From Dysgonamonadaceae bacterium (lineage in GTDB: Bacteria; Bacteroidota; Bacteroidia; Bacteroidales; Azobacteroidaceae): a stretch of 22,490 nucleotides of DNA. The stretch is from contig JAISKG010000253.1 in assembly GCA_031261015.1 (NCBI GenBank), positions 1 through 22,490 of the forward strand. The letters are read 5' to 3'. The notes beneath the pieces are model-generated. The model was given only the letters and a program-made list of their open reading frames with translations, ran no database searches and had not been told where the DNA came from. Every line of letters starts with the position of its first letter. Positions within the stretch are counted from its first letter, which is position 1. This document shows, piece by piece, positions 1-7,418 of this stretch. Both the position numbers and the translations under genes were made by a program.

Positions 1-1
1 T

Positions 2-994
2 ACGGATGAAAGAAAAAAGCACGGATGGATAAAGTCGGATTTTGGAAAAACTACAATTATAATTGATCCCGACGATAAAACGCTAAGGGAATTGTTATCT
101 CAAAAAGAAGCTATTCATGTTTTTTCAGGAATTGGTTCTTTTGAATTGCCTGCAAAGGCATTCAAAATTGCAGTTAAAAACAAATTAAAAATCGGAGTTA
201 TATTAGAACCTTTTAATTGGATTGGATGGAAAGGGAAATTACGGTTTTTCAAATATTTTCTTTTACGCTTGAAATATAATCAATCTATTGATTTTCTGCT
301 AACTATTGGAAATATAGGAAGATGGCGTTATGAGAAAGTTGGATTCTCAAAAATTAAAATATTTGACTGGGGATATTTTACAGAAACAGTCGATACAAAA
401 ATCATATACAACTCATCAAGTATCATATCTTTATTATTTATTGGCAGTTTGGATTATAGAAAAAATATACTTTCTTTAGTCGATGCTTGTTTATCTATTT
501 CTAATGACAAACCATTTATATTAAATATCATCGGAAACGGACCTTTAGAATGTGAATTAAAGGACAAAATAAAAAATTCGAATACGATTAACTATTTAGG
601 TACTGTTCCTAATACCGAAATATTTCCATACATTTCTCAATCTGATGCATTAATTCTGCCAAGTATCTTTGACGGTTGGGGCGCAGTCGTCAATGAGGCT
701 CTAATGTGTGGTACTCCAGTCATTACGAGCAATAATTGCGGCGCGTCCGTATTGTTGGATAATAAAGAACGTGGATATGTGTTTTCGGTAAAAAAGAATA
801 ATTTGCAAGAGGTGATCATCAATTTTCTAAAACAACTGCCTTATTCGATTGACGAAAAACAAAAAATTAGGAATTGGGCTTTGAAAGCTATTTCAGGAGA
901 GGTAGCTGCACAATATTTTATTCAAATTTGCGAGTATTTGTATGAGCATAAGGGAAATAATCCTGTTGCTCCATGGATAAAAGATAAACAGTGA
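2..994 (+). CDS. Glycosyltransferase, GT4/GT-B type, 5'-truncated by window edge
   Basis: The frame is open back to base 2, so the gene starts upstream of the window; 330 residues are visible. The second half is a GT-B C-terminal (Glycos_transf_1) domain: FIGSLDYRKN begins the nucleotide-sugar-binding fold, followed by a glycine-rich IIGNGPLE turn. A retaining-enzyme E-x7-E-like motif appears as DGWGAVVNE, with Asp in place of the first Glu, just before EALMCGTPVI. Such enzymes transfer a sugar from a nucleotide donor to a growing lipid-linked glycan on the cytoplasmic face. Donor and acceptor cannot be told. The DNA is AT-rich (17 G+C in the 60 bases 181-240) compared with the core of the locus, suggesting separate acquisition. 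TTG at 92 is an internal codon, not a credible start. Confidence 0.88.
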   Translation, partial: TDERKKHGWIKSDFGKTTIIIDPDDKTLRELLSQKEAIHVFSGIGSFELPAKAFKIAVKNKLKIGVILEPFNWIGWKGKLRFFKYFLLRLKYNQSIDFLLTIGNIGRWRYEKVGFSKIKIFDWGYFTETVDTKIIYNSSSIISLLFIGSLDYRKNILSLVDACLSISNDKPFILNIIGNGPLECELKDKIKNSNTINYLGTVPNTEIFPYISQSDALILPSIFDGWGAVVNEALMCGTPVITSNNCGASVLLDNKERGYVFSVKKNNLQEVIINFLKQLPYSIDEKQKIRNWALKAISGEVAAQYFIQICEYLYEHKGNNPVAPWIKDKQ

Positions 995-1029
995 AAATTC
1001 AATGGTTATCCGACAATAATAGGGTTAAT

Positions 1030-1045
1030 AATAGTAAATACTATT
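1030..1045. promoter_or_regulatory. Candidate HipB operator (perfect dyad)
   Basis: AATAGTA-AA-TACTATT is a perfect 7-base inverted repeat with a 2-base centre. It lies 48 bases upstream of hipB and overlaps the -33 region of the predicted promoter. HipB-type antitoxins are known to autorepress by binding palindromes at their own promoter. That this is the bound site is inference; the arms are A/T-rich, so chance is possible. Confidence 0.45.
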
Positions 1046-1073
1046 GTTATTTTGATTTTAATTACTATCTTTG
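1044..1073 (+). promoter_or_regulatory. Bacteroidota-type promoter for hipBA
   Basis: TATCTTTG at 1066-1073 is an exact match to the Bacteroidota -7 consensus TAnnTTTG. A TTG at 1044-1046 lies 19 bases upstream, a spacing typical of the -33 element. Transcription would start near 1080, leaving a leader of roughly 13 bases before the hipB ATG at 1093. This is the only convincing promoter ahead of hipB, hipA and the following glycosyltransferase. Confidence 0.6.
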
Positions 1074-1092
1074 TCTTCTGTAATAAATACAG

Positions 1093-1422
1093 ATGGATTG
1101 GAATAGTTTAAGCAATACAGCTATCGTAAAGGAAATAGGTAAACGCCTCAAAGAATATCGCTTGCAAAAGCGATTTACTCAACAGGAATTAGCTCAACAA
1201 GCGGGAATCAGTCTGTTTTCGTTAACACAAATAGAAAAAGGCAAACCAGTATCAATCAGCATGTTATTACCTGTTTTAAGAGTTTTGCGCTTGCTGGATA
1301 ATATAGACATGTTATTGCCCGAAACGAGTCTAAGTCCTATTGAAATAATGAAGTTAAAGGGTAAAATGCCTCAAAGAATACGTCCTCAAAAACGAAAAGA
1401 TGGATACGGTACTGAAGGTTAA
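1093..1422 (+). CDS. hipB: HipB-like XRE-family antitoxin/repressor
   Basis: This 109-residue protein carries one XRE/HTH_3 DNA-binding domain at about residues 14-70: RLKEYRLQKRFTQQELAQQA is helices 1-2, GISLFSLTQIEKGK the recognition part. A basic tail follows (PQRIRPQKRKD). It lies directly upstream of hipA and overlaps it by 23 bases, the usual antitoxin-first order of type II hipBA modules. The expected role is to bind and neutralise HipA and to repress the shared promoter at 1044-1073. The ATG at 1093 places the helix-turn-helix normally and follows the promoter closely. Function is inferred from domain and context; a plain XRE regulator is the only real alternative. Confidence 0.85.
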   Translation: MDWNSLSNTAIVKEIGKRLKEYRLQKRFTQQELAQQAGISLFSLTQIEKGKPVSISMLLPVLRVLRLLDNIDMLLPETSLSPIEIMKLKGKMPQRIRPQKRKDGYGTEG

Positions 1423-2692
1423 ATTATGGGGTAAAGATGTAGCAGTCGTTAGTTGGAATGACGACAGAGGCTATGCCACGATCGAATTTTACAATTCATT
1501 TGCTAAAGAAGGCTGGGATATTGCGCCGTTAACCATGCCAATAGATGATATTTTACGAAACAACCGTATTTTTTCGTTTCCAATACATAGAGGCAAAACA
1601 TTTAAGGGTCTTCCCGGATTATTAGCCGATTCGTTACCGGATAACTATGGAAACAGTGTTATAGACGAATGGTTTGCTTCAAAACAAATGGCTGTATCTG
1701 TTACTCCCTTAGACAGACTTAGTTACATAGGAAAACGCGGGATGGGCGCCTTAGAATATGAACCTGTAATAGATATTGCCGGCCTAAATGATTCTTCTCG
1801 AATCGAGATAGAACAACTGACGGAATTAGCAAAACAAATCTTAAATAATCGAGAAAATTTTTCTGCCCATTTGCAAAAAGGCGATCAAACTATTCTTGAC
1901 ATATTACGCGTAGGAACTTCTGCCGGTGGCGCCAAACCGAAAGCCATTATAGCTTTCAATGAAACGACAAACGAAGTCAGGTCAGGTCAGGTAAAAGCTC
2001 CGAACGGATTTAGCTATTGGTTGTTGAAATTTGATGGAGTAGAAGACAATAAGTTAAAAGACAATCCATTGGGTATCGGAAGAATCGAATACGCTTATCA
2101 TAAAATGGCAATAGCATCCGGTATTCGCATGACCGAATGTCGATTATTGCACGAAGGCGACTATGCCCATTTTATGACAAAACGCTTTGACCGAACAGTT
2201 ACCGGAGAAAAACTACACACTCAAACACTTTGCGCTATGGCTCATTTCGATAGAGATGAAAGGTATTCCTATGAACAAATTTTCCAAGTCATGCGACGTT
2301 TGTACATGCCCTATTCTGACATGGAACAAATGTTTCGCCGAATGGTTTTCAATGTCATAGCACGCAATCAGGATGACCATACCAAGAATCATGCTTTTAT
2401 TATGAACAAGTTAGGTAAATGGGAACTGGCGCCTGCCTATGACCTGTGTTATGCTTATTCTCCGTCAGGAAGATGGACCAATCTGCATCAACTTTCACTA
2501 AATAATAAGCGGGATAATTTTACTCTGGAGGATTTGCTGACAGTTGCAAAAAAAATGGATATAAAAAATTCTCGCGAAATAGTGCAACAAATTATAGGTA
2601 CAGTTTCTCAATGGGAGAATTACGCGCTCGACGCGGGGGTAAGAGACGATCATATCCTGCAGATAAAGCAAATGTTAAGAAAAATACTATGA
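1400..2692 (+). CDS. hipA: HipA-like serine/threonine kinase toxin
   Basis: This 430-residue protein is close to the length of E. coli HipA (440). The N-terminal HipA-type subdomain contains GLPGLLADSLPDNYGN (about residues 73-88). The glycine-rich loop GTSAGGAKPK holds Ser174, at the position of the E. coli autophosphorylated Ser150. The catalytic loop NQDDHTKN gives Asp325 and Asn330, and APAYD gives Asp348. The spacings (D+5 to N, D+23 to D) equal those of E. coli D309, N314 and D332, so the kinase looks intact. Known HipA kinases phosphorylate a glutamyl- or other aminoacyl-tRNA synthetase, halting translation and favouring persistence; the target here is unknown. It overlaps hipB by 23 bases and the following glycosyltransferase by 4, an odd neighbourhood for a toxin. 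Confidence 0.9.
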   Translation: MDTVLKVKLWGKDVAVVSWNDDRGYATIEFYNSFAKEGWDIAPLTMPIDDILRNNRIFSFPIHRGKTFKGLPGLLADSLPDNYGNSVIDEWFASKQMAVSVTPLDRLSYIGKRGMGALEYEPVIDIAGLNDSSRIEIEQLTELAKQILNNRENFSAHLQKGDQTILDILRVGTSAGGAKPKAIIAFNETTNEVRSGQVKAPNGFSYWLLKFDGVEDNKLKDNPLGIGRIEYAYHKMAIASGIRMTECRLLHEGDYAHFMTKRFDRTVTGEKLHTQTLCAMAHFDRDERYSYEQIFQVMRRLYMPYSDMEQMFRRMVFNVIARNQDDHTKNHAFIMNKLGKWELAPAYDLCYAYSPSGRWTNLHQLSLNNKRDNFTLEDLLTVAKKMDIKNSREIVQQIIGTVSQWENYALDAGVRDDHILQIKQMLRKIL

Positions 2693-3792
2693 AAATCCTC
2701 CACACTATTTCCGGCATGGGCACCAAATGCGGCGGAACAACCTCTTGCACCTACGAATTAGCCAAAGGTTTATATAAGCAGAATATAAACATTAGTATTC
2801 TTACTTATGCACCCGACGCAAATGACCATATAATTGGCGACGACGTTTTTATCCGAACGGTTCCTCGTCCCGGTCATTTTGTTTCCAACCCTTATAAAAG
2901 ATTGCTGAAAGCATTTGATTATCAATTGGTTCATGCCAATGGTCTTTGGGAATATACGGAATTAATTACAGCAAGAATCGCTCGAAAGACAAGGAAGCCT
3001 TATGTGATCAGTCCGCATGGCATGCTCTACCCCCAAGCCTTAGCCATTTCCAAATTCAAAAAACAACTTTTTCTCAAGTTGTTTCTAATGAAGGATTTAA
3101 ACAAAGCGGCTGCCATTCATGCCACTTGTATGGAAGAAATGCAGCATCTGCGAAATTTAGGCGTAAAATCGCCTATCGCCGTCATTCCCAATCCAATTGT
3201 TTATGAATATAAACCAATAATCTCCCAAGCAAACACAAGAAAACAAATTGGTTTTATCGGTCGTTTTCATCCGATTAAAAATATTGATAATCTGATTGAT
3301 GCATTTAAGAAAGTCAATCATCCAAGACATTCATTAATCTTAATAGGCTCAGGTCCTCCCGATTATGAAAATTTTTTAAAAGAAAAAGCAGCCGGATCTA
3401 ATATTCTTTTCCCCGGTTTTTTAGATAAAAAAGCGAAAGAAAATATCTTTAATTCATTGTCTTATGTCGTTCTTCCCAGCCACTCGGAAAATTTCGGTAT
3501 GGCTGTTACAGAGGCTTTGCTTCATGGCATCCCCGTCATCGCCTCCAAAGGCACGCCCTGGGAAGACCTCAACACCCACAAGTGTGGCTGGTGGATTGAT
3601 AATGATGTGGATACACTGGCCGAAACCATCCAAAAAGCCATCGAAACACCTGAAAGAAGCCGAATTGCAATGGGTAAACGTGGGCAAGTACTGGTAAGAA
3701 AGAATTATTCCGTCGAAGTCGTTGCCAAGAAAATGATTCGGTTGTATGAGTGGATTTTAAATGGGGGAGAGAAACCGGAGTTTGTTTATTAA
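2689..3792 (+). CDS. Glycosyltransferase, GT4 family (GT-B fold)
   Basis: This 367-residue protein is full length for the family. The N-terminal acceptor domain begins MKILHTISGMG and has the glycine-rich GGTTSCTYELAKGL loop. The C-terminal donor domain starts at GFIGRFHPIKN and carries a textbook E-x7-E motif, ENFGMAVTE (Glu267 and Glu275), followed by EALLHGIPVIASKGTPWED. It should transfer a hexose or HexNAc to a lipid-linked oligosaccharide in the cytoplasm. The ATG at 2689 is chosen because it overlaps the hipA stop as ATGA, implying translational coupling; a longer reading from 2611 uses a non-ATG start inside hipA and adds a nonsense basic stretch. It has no promoter of its own, so it probably depends on hipBA transcription. 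Confidence 0.9.
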   Translation: MKILHTISGMGTKCGGTTSCTYELAKGLYKQNINISILTYAPDANDHIIGDDVFIRTVPRPGHFVSNPYKRLLKAFDYQLVHANGLWEYTELITARIARKTRKPYVISPHGMLYPQALAISKFKKQLFLKLFLMKDLNKAAAIHATCMEEMQHLRNLGVKSPIAVIPNPIVYEYKPIISQANTRKQIGFIGRFHPIKNIDNLIDAFKKVNHPRHSLILIGSGPPDYENFLKEKAAGSNILFPGFLDKKAKENIFNSLSYVVLPSHSENFGMAVTEALLHGIPVIASKGTPWEDLNTHKCGWWIDNDVDTLAETIQKAIETPERSRIAMGKRGQVLVRKNYSVEVVAKKMIRLYEWILNGGEKPEFVY

Positions 3793-3796
3793 AAGA

Positions 3797-3835
3797 TTAT
3801 CGTAATCCCCATTACCGTAATCCGCATTACGATAA
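3797..3835. repeat. Composite palindrome, candidate operator or hairpin
   Basis: Perfect 10-base arms TTATCGTAAT (3797-3806) and ATTACGATAA (3826-3835) enclose a smaller dyad, ATTAC-C-GTAAT (3811-3821). Read another way, two 14-base units GTAAT-N4-ATTAC (3802-3815 and 3817-3830) repeat at a 15-base period with one mismatch in the core. It sits between the glycosyltransferase stop and the ATPase promoter, ending 15 bases before the -7 box. There is no T-run after it, so a repressor site is likelier than an intrinsic terminator. Confidence 0.6.
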
Positions 3836-3850
3836 ATCCAAAAGATTTTG

Positions 3851-3858
3851 TATCTTTG
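3851..3858 (+). promoter_or_regulatory. Bacteroidota -7 promoter box for the ATPase gene
   Basis: TATCTTTG matches the TAnnTTTG -7 element exactly. No clear TTTG is seen 19-23 bases upstream, where the palindrome lies instead. Transcription would start around 3864-3866, only a few bases before the ATG at 3869, so the mRNA would be nearly leaderless. Confidence 0.55.
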
Positions 3859-3868
3859 TAAAAAAATC

Positions 3869-5182
3869 ATGTTGAAGTTTTACAATCGCGAAAAAGAAAC
3901 AGCTCTGTTAAAGAAAATTGAGCAGCAGTCCATGTCGACGGCGCAGATGACTTTCGTTGTCGGCCGGAGGCGCATCGGAAAAACGTCTTTGCTCACATCG
4001 GTTTTTGCGGAAAAACAGGCTTTGTATTTTTTCGTCGAGAAAAAGAATGAAACTTTGCTGTGCGAAGAATTTACGGAAGAAATACAAAGCAAACTCGGCG
4101 TCACTATTTATGGAGAAATGCGCTCATTCAAAGACATTTTCGGTTATCTAATGGAGTTGTCGAAAAGCCGGCATTTCACTTTGATTATCGATGAATTTCA
4201 AGAATTTCGCAAAATCAATCCTGCTATTTACAGCGAGATGCAAAATATCTGGGACAAAAACAAGAACGAAAGTAAAATCAACCTGATCCTATGCGGCTCG
4301 GTTTATTCCCTGATGAAGCAGATTTTTGAAAATTCCAAAGAACCGCTTTTCGGACGGGCAACAGCCCGGCTTCATCTGAAGCCCTTTGATATTCCTACAC
4401 TTAAAGAAATCATGAGTGATAATTATCCTCGTTATACCAACGAAGATTTGCTGGCGTTTTATATGGTTACCGGCGGAGTAGCTAAATATGTGGAACTGTT
4501 GGTCGAAGCTAAAGCATTTACAATGAAAAAGATTGTCAATGAAATCCTTTCGGATAATTCTTTGTTTTTGGACGAAGGCCGGAATGTTTTGATTGATGAA
4601 TTTGGCAAAGATTACGGCAATTATTTTTCCATTCTCATGCTAATCGCTTCTTCCAAAACGGCGCGGGCAGAGATGGAGTCCATTATGAATATGGACATTG
4701 GCGGTTTTTTAGACCGGCTGGAAAATGAATTTGGATTGATTACCAAAGTACGGCCTATTCTGGCCAAACCTTCGGGACGAAATGTGAAATACCGTATCAA
4801 TGATAACTTCCTTAATTTTTGGTTCCGTTTTATTTTCAAATACCGAGGAGCTGTGGAAATGAGCAATTTCGATTACGTAAAAAATATTATTCAACGCGAT
4901 TATCAAACGTATAGCGGACTTATTTTAGAACGATACTTCAGAGAAAAGCTCATGGAAACTGAAAATTTATCGACAATCGGCTCGTATTGGGAAAGCGGCA
5001 ATCAAAACGAAATCGACATTGTGGCGCTTAATGAATACGAAAATACGGCAATCATAGCAGAAGTGAAACGAAACAAAGACCGGATCAATCTGAATATATT
5101 ACAAAATAGAGCGGGAAATCTTGTGAAACAACTTTCCGGATACACGATTGAATATAGAGGATTATCAATGGAAGATATGTAA
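3869..5182 (+). CDS. AAA-type ATPase with DUF234 nuclease-like C-terminus
   Basis: This 437-residue protein belongs to the archaeal/bacterial stand-alone ATPase group with a DUF234 C-terminus. Walker A is GRRRIGKT (32-39), Walker B LIIDEF (105-110, Asp108-Glu109), and LILCGSVYSL is the sensor-like strand. A middle region around the FGLITKVRPI segment resembles a winged helix. The C-terminal part has a PD-(D/E)xK-like core: EID (381-383), then AEVKRNK with Glu398 and Lys400. The start at ATG 3869 follows the -7 box; a TTG at 3848 lies upstream of the expected transcript start. The family is common and scattered in Bacteroidota, with no settled function; links to mobile elements or defence have been suggested. 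It has no evident tie to glycan synthesis and may be an insertion within the locus. Confidence 0.82.
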   Translation: MLKFYNREKETALLKKIEQQSMSTAQMTFVVGRRRIGKTSLLTSVFAEKQALYFFVEKKNETLLCEEFTEEIQSKLGVTIYGEMRSFKDIFGYLMELSKSRHFTLIIDEFQEFRKINPAIYSEMQNIWDKNKNESKINLILCGSVYSLMKQIFENSKEPLFGRATARLHLKPFDIPTLKEIMSDNYPRYTNEDLLAFYMVTGGVAKYVELLVEAKAFTMKKIVNEILSDNSLFLDEGRNVLIDEFGKDYGNYFSILMLIASSKTARAEMESIMNMDIGGFLDRLENEFGLITKVRPILAKPSGRNVKYRINDNFLNFWFRFIFKYRGAVEMSNFDYVKNIIQRDYQTYSGLILERYFREKLMETENLSTIGSYWESGNQNEIDIVALNEYENTAIIAEVKRNKDRINLNILQNRAGNLVKQLSGYTIEYRGLSMEDM

Positions 5183-5197
5183 CACAACAAACTATCT

Positions 5198-5749
5198 ATG
5201 CCCCAAATCGACCTCTCCCAATACAAAAACACTCTCAGCCGCAAAAATCAACTCCTGCGCCTGCTCTGGACAATCATCTGGTCATTATTCGCCCGCCCAT
5301 TGCCCAGAAATCTATGGAGCGGCTGGAAACGCTTTCTGCTCCGCGCTTTCGGAGCCAAAATTCATCCCACGGCGAATATCTATTCTTCAGCAAGGATTTA
5401 CGCTCCATGGAATCTCGAAATGCACGAATATTCCTGTCTGGCTTCGGAAGTCGATTGTTACAATGTCGCTCCGGTAATTGTCGGCGCGCACGCTACGGTT
5501 TCGCAAAAAGCTTATTTATGCACATCTTCGCACGACATAACAGACAAAACCAATCCACTTATCACTGCTCCCATCATCATTGAAGACCAAGCATGGATCG
5601 CCGCCGATGCCTTCATTGGCATGGGTGTGACCATCGGTCAAGGCGCCGTAGTAGGCGCACGCGCCGCTGTCTTCAAAGATGTTGAACCTTGGACTGTCGT
5701 TGGCGGCAATCCGGCGAAATTCATTAAAAACCGTATTATAAACTCTTAA
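5198..5749 (+). CDS. WcaF-like hexapeptide-repeat acetyltransferase
   Basis: This 183-residue protein has the WcaF layout: an N-terminal amphipathic stretch rich in Trp and Arg (LLWTIIWSLFARPLPRNLW), then a left-handed beta-helix of hexapeptide repeats (for example IIIEDQAWIAADAFIGMGV and IGQGAVVGARAAVFKDV), ending VVGGNPAKFIKNR. His112 in TSSHD is the likely catalytic base. Such enzymes O-acetylate sugar residues of exopolysaccharides using acetyl-CoA. It follows the ATPase stop by 15 bases and precedes a glycosyltransferase by 2, so it begins the tightly packed glycan run. It is not the NeuD/PglD type, which has an N-terminal Rossmann-like domain, so it is an unlikely replacement for the missing PglD. 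Confidence 0.85.
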   Translation: MPQIDLSQYKNTLSRKNQLLRLLWTIIWSLFARPLPRNLWSGWKRFLLRAFGAKIHPTANIYSSARIYAPWNLEMHEYSCLASEVDCYNVAPVIVGAHATVSQKAYLCTSSHDITDKTNPLITAPIIIEDQAWIAADAFIGMGVTIGQGAVVGARAAVFKDVEPWTVVGGNPAKFIKNRIINS

Positions 5750-5751
5750 TC

Positions 5752-6654
5752 ATGCAAGACTTATCCGTTATCATCCTAACCTACAATGAAGAACTTCACC
5801 TCGAACGTTGCATCAAAAACATCCAATACCTCGCCCGCGACGTGTTCGTCGTGGATTCCTACTCCACCGACCGAACCGTACAGATTGCCAAAGACATGGG
5901 CGCCATCGTCTATCAAAATAAATGGGAAAACAGTCAGGCGAAACAATTCAACTGGGCGCTCACTCATTTGCCTATCAAAACCAAGTGGGTCTTGCGTTTG
6001 GATGCCGACGAATACTTGACTTCTGCATTAAGCGCAGAACTGATCTGGCGACTCGCTAAAGTCCCCGACGAAGTGACCGGCATCATCTTCAAACGCCGGC
6101 ATATCTTTTTGGGTAAATGGATGAAACGAGGTACTTACCCCGTCAAACTTTTACGTTTGTTTCAATACGGGAAAGCAACTTGCGAACAACGCTGGATGGA
6201 CGAACACATCCAACTCACCGAAGGCAAAACTATGGAATTTGAAAATGATTTCGTCGATCATAACCTGAACGACCTGACTTGGTGGACTCAAAAACATAAC
6301 AGTTACGCCATTCGTGAAGCGATCGACCTGCTGGACATCGAATTAAACTTGACCGGCCGGGCTGCGCAAAACGAACTGACTTCGCAAGCTGCAGCCAAAA
6401 GAGCCAAAAAATTAAGCTACGCGAAAAAACCTTTATTCTTTCGTTCTTTCGCTTATTTTATTTATCGTTATATATTAAAATTGGGATTTACCGAAGGAAA
6501 ACAAGGATTTCTCTGGCATTTCCTGCAAGGCTGGTGGTACCGCACCTTAGTCGATGCCAAACTTTTTGAAATCAAACAGGCTTGCGGAACCGACACTTAC
6601 AAAATCATCGAATATATCCAAACGCATCATCAGATTGATTGTCGAAATTTATGA
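5752..6654 (+). CDS. Glycosyltransferase family 2 (WaaE/KdtX-like)
   Basis: The 300-residue protein opens with a GT-A nucleotide-binding strand (LSVIILTYNEELHLERCI) and has VVDSYSTDRT, typical of the WaaE/KdtX subgroup that adds beta-linked glucose to lipopolysaccharide core. The metal-binding DxD-like motif is RLDADEYL at about residues 82-89. The C-terminal half is basic and contains aromatic-rich helices (about residues 225-265) that probably lie on the membrane. It would use a UDP-hexose on an undecaprenyl-linked acceptor. The gene starts 2 bases after the acetyltransferase stop and overlaps the next glycosyltransferase by 4 bases (ATGA). Linkage and donor cannot be read from sequence. 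Confidence 0.88.
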   Translation: MQDLSVIILTYNEELHLERCIKNIQYLARDVFVVDSYSTDRTVQIAKDMGAIVYQNKWENSQAKQFNWALTHLPIKTKWVLRLDADEYLTSALSAELIWRLAKVPDEVTGIIFKRRHIFLGKWMKRGTYPVKLLRLFQYGKATCEQRWMDEHIQLTEGKTMEFENDFVDHNLNDLTWWTQKHNSYAIREAIDLLDIELNLTGRAAQNELTSQAAAKRAKKLSYAKKPLFFRSFAYFIYRYILKLGFTEGKQGFLWHFLQGWWYRTLVDAKLFEIKQACGTDTYKIIEYIQTHHQIDCRNL

Positions 6655-7418
6655 AAATCTCAATCATCACCGTTTGCTACAATTCTGCCACAAATATCCG
6701 CACAACCATTGAGTCGATTTTGTCGCAAATCTATCCTGATATTGAATACATTGTGATCGACGGCGGCTCAACCGACGGCACCCAAGCAATCATTCAATCC
6801 TACGAAGCGGCTTTCAACGGCCGCCTGAAATGGCTCAGCGAATGCGACCAAGGTATGTACGACGCAATGAACAAAGGCATTCGCATGAGCACGGGAGAAG
6901 TCGTCGGAATCTTAAACTCCGACGATTTTTATAATTATCCCGACGCGGTAACGCGAGTGGTTCAAGTCTTTCAAGATCCTGCAATTGACGTTTGTTTTGC
7001 TGATGTGCGCTTCGTCAATCCGGAGAATTTGGATAAAACAGTTCGCTATTACTCCTCAGCGCGATTCACACCCGAATTATTCCGCCGGGGCTGGATGCCC
7101 GCGCATCCCACAGTTTTTATTCACCGGGAAAAGTTTGAGCAAATCGGTTATTACAAAACGGATTACAAAATTGCCGCCGATTTTGAATTGTTGATTCGTT
7201 TCCTTTACGTTCACCGCTTGCCTTACCGCTATCTCCCGCTCGATCTGATCAAGATGCGCACCGGAGGCAAAAGCACCCGGTCGTGGAAAAGCAATTATAT
7301 CCTGAACAAAGAAATCGTCCGCGCTTGTCGCGAAAACGGCATCCGCACTAATCTTTGGGTAGTTTCGTTGAAATATTTCCGGAAAATTTTTGAATTGATT
7401 TTAGTGAAAGACAAATGA
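6651..7418 (+). CDS. Glycosyltransferase family 2
   Basis: This 255-residue GT-A enzyme begins MKISIITVCYNSATNI, followed by the donor-binding VIDGGSTDGT and the DxD-region GILNSDDFY. ECDQGMYDAMNKGI is characteristic of a WcaA-like subgroup found in many Bacteroidota capsule loci. It lacks obvious transmembrane helices and should act at the inner face of the cytoplasmic membrane. ATG 6651 is preferred over an upstream TTG (6639) because it gives the normal family N-terminus and an ATGA overlap with the preceding gene. Its own stop overlaps the following epimerase start, again as ATGA, so the three genes are translationally coupled. Confidence 0.88.
   Translation: MKISIITVCYNSATNIRTTIESILSQIYPDIEYIVIDGGSTDGTQAIIQSYEAAFNGRLKWLSECDQGMYDAMNKGIRMSTGEVVGILNSDDFYNYPDAVTRVVQVFQDPAIDVCFADVRFVNPENLDKTVRYYSSARFTPELFRRGWMPAHPTVFIHREKFEQIGYYKTDYKIAADFELLIRFLYVHRLPYRYLPLDLIKMRTGGKSTRSWKSNYILNKEIVRACRENGIRTNLWVVSLKYFRKIFELILVKDK

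Noticed and set aside
2611..2688. N-terminal extension of the second GT4 enzyme
   Set aside because: It uses a non-ATG start inside hipA and gives an Arg/Lys-rich stretch unlike the family; ATG 2689 aligns with the normal N-terminus.
5198..5749. Acetyltransferase as the missing PglD
   Set aside because: Its N-terminus and repeat pattern are WcaF-like, without the Rossmann-like N-terminal domain of PglD/NeuD, and it is over 4 kb from pglC.
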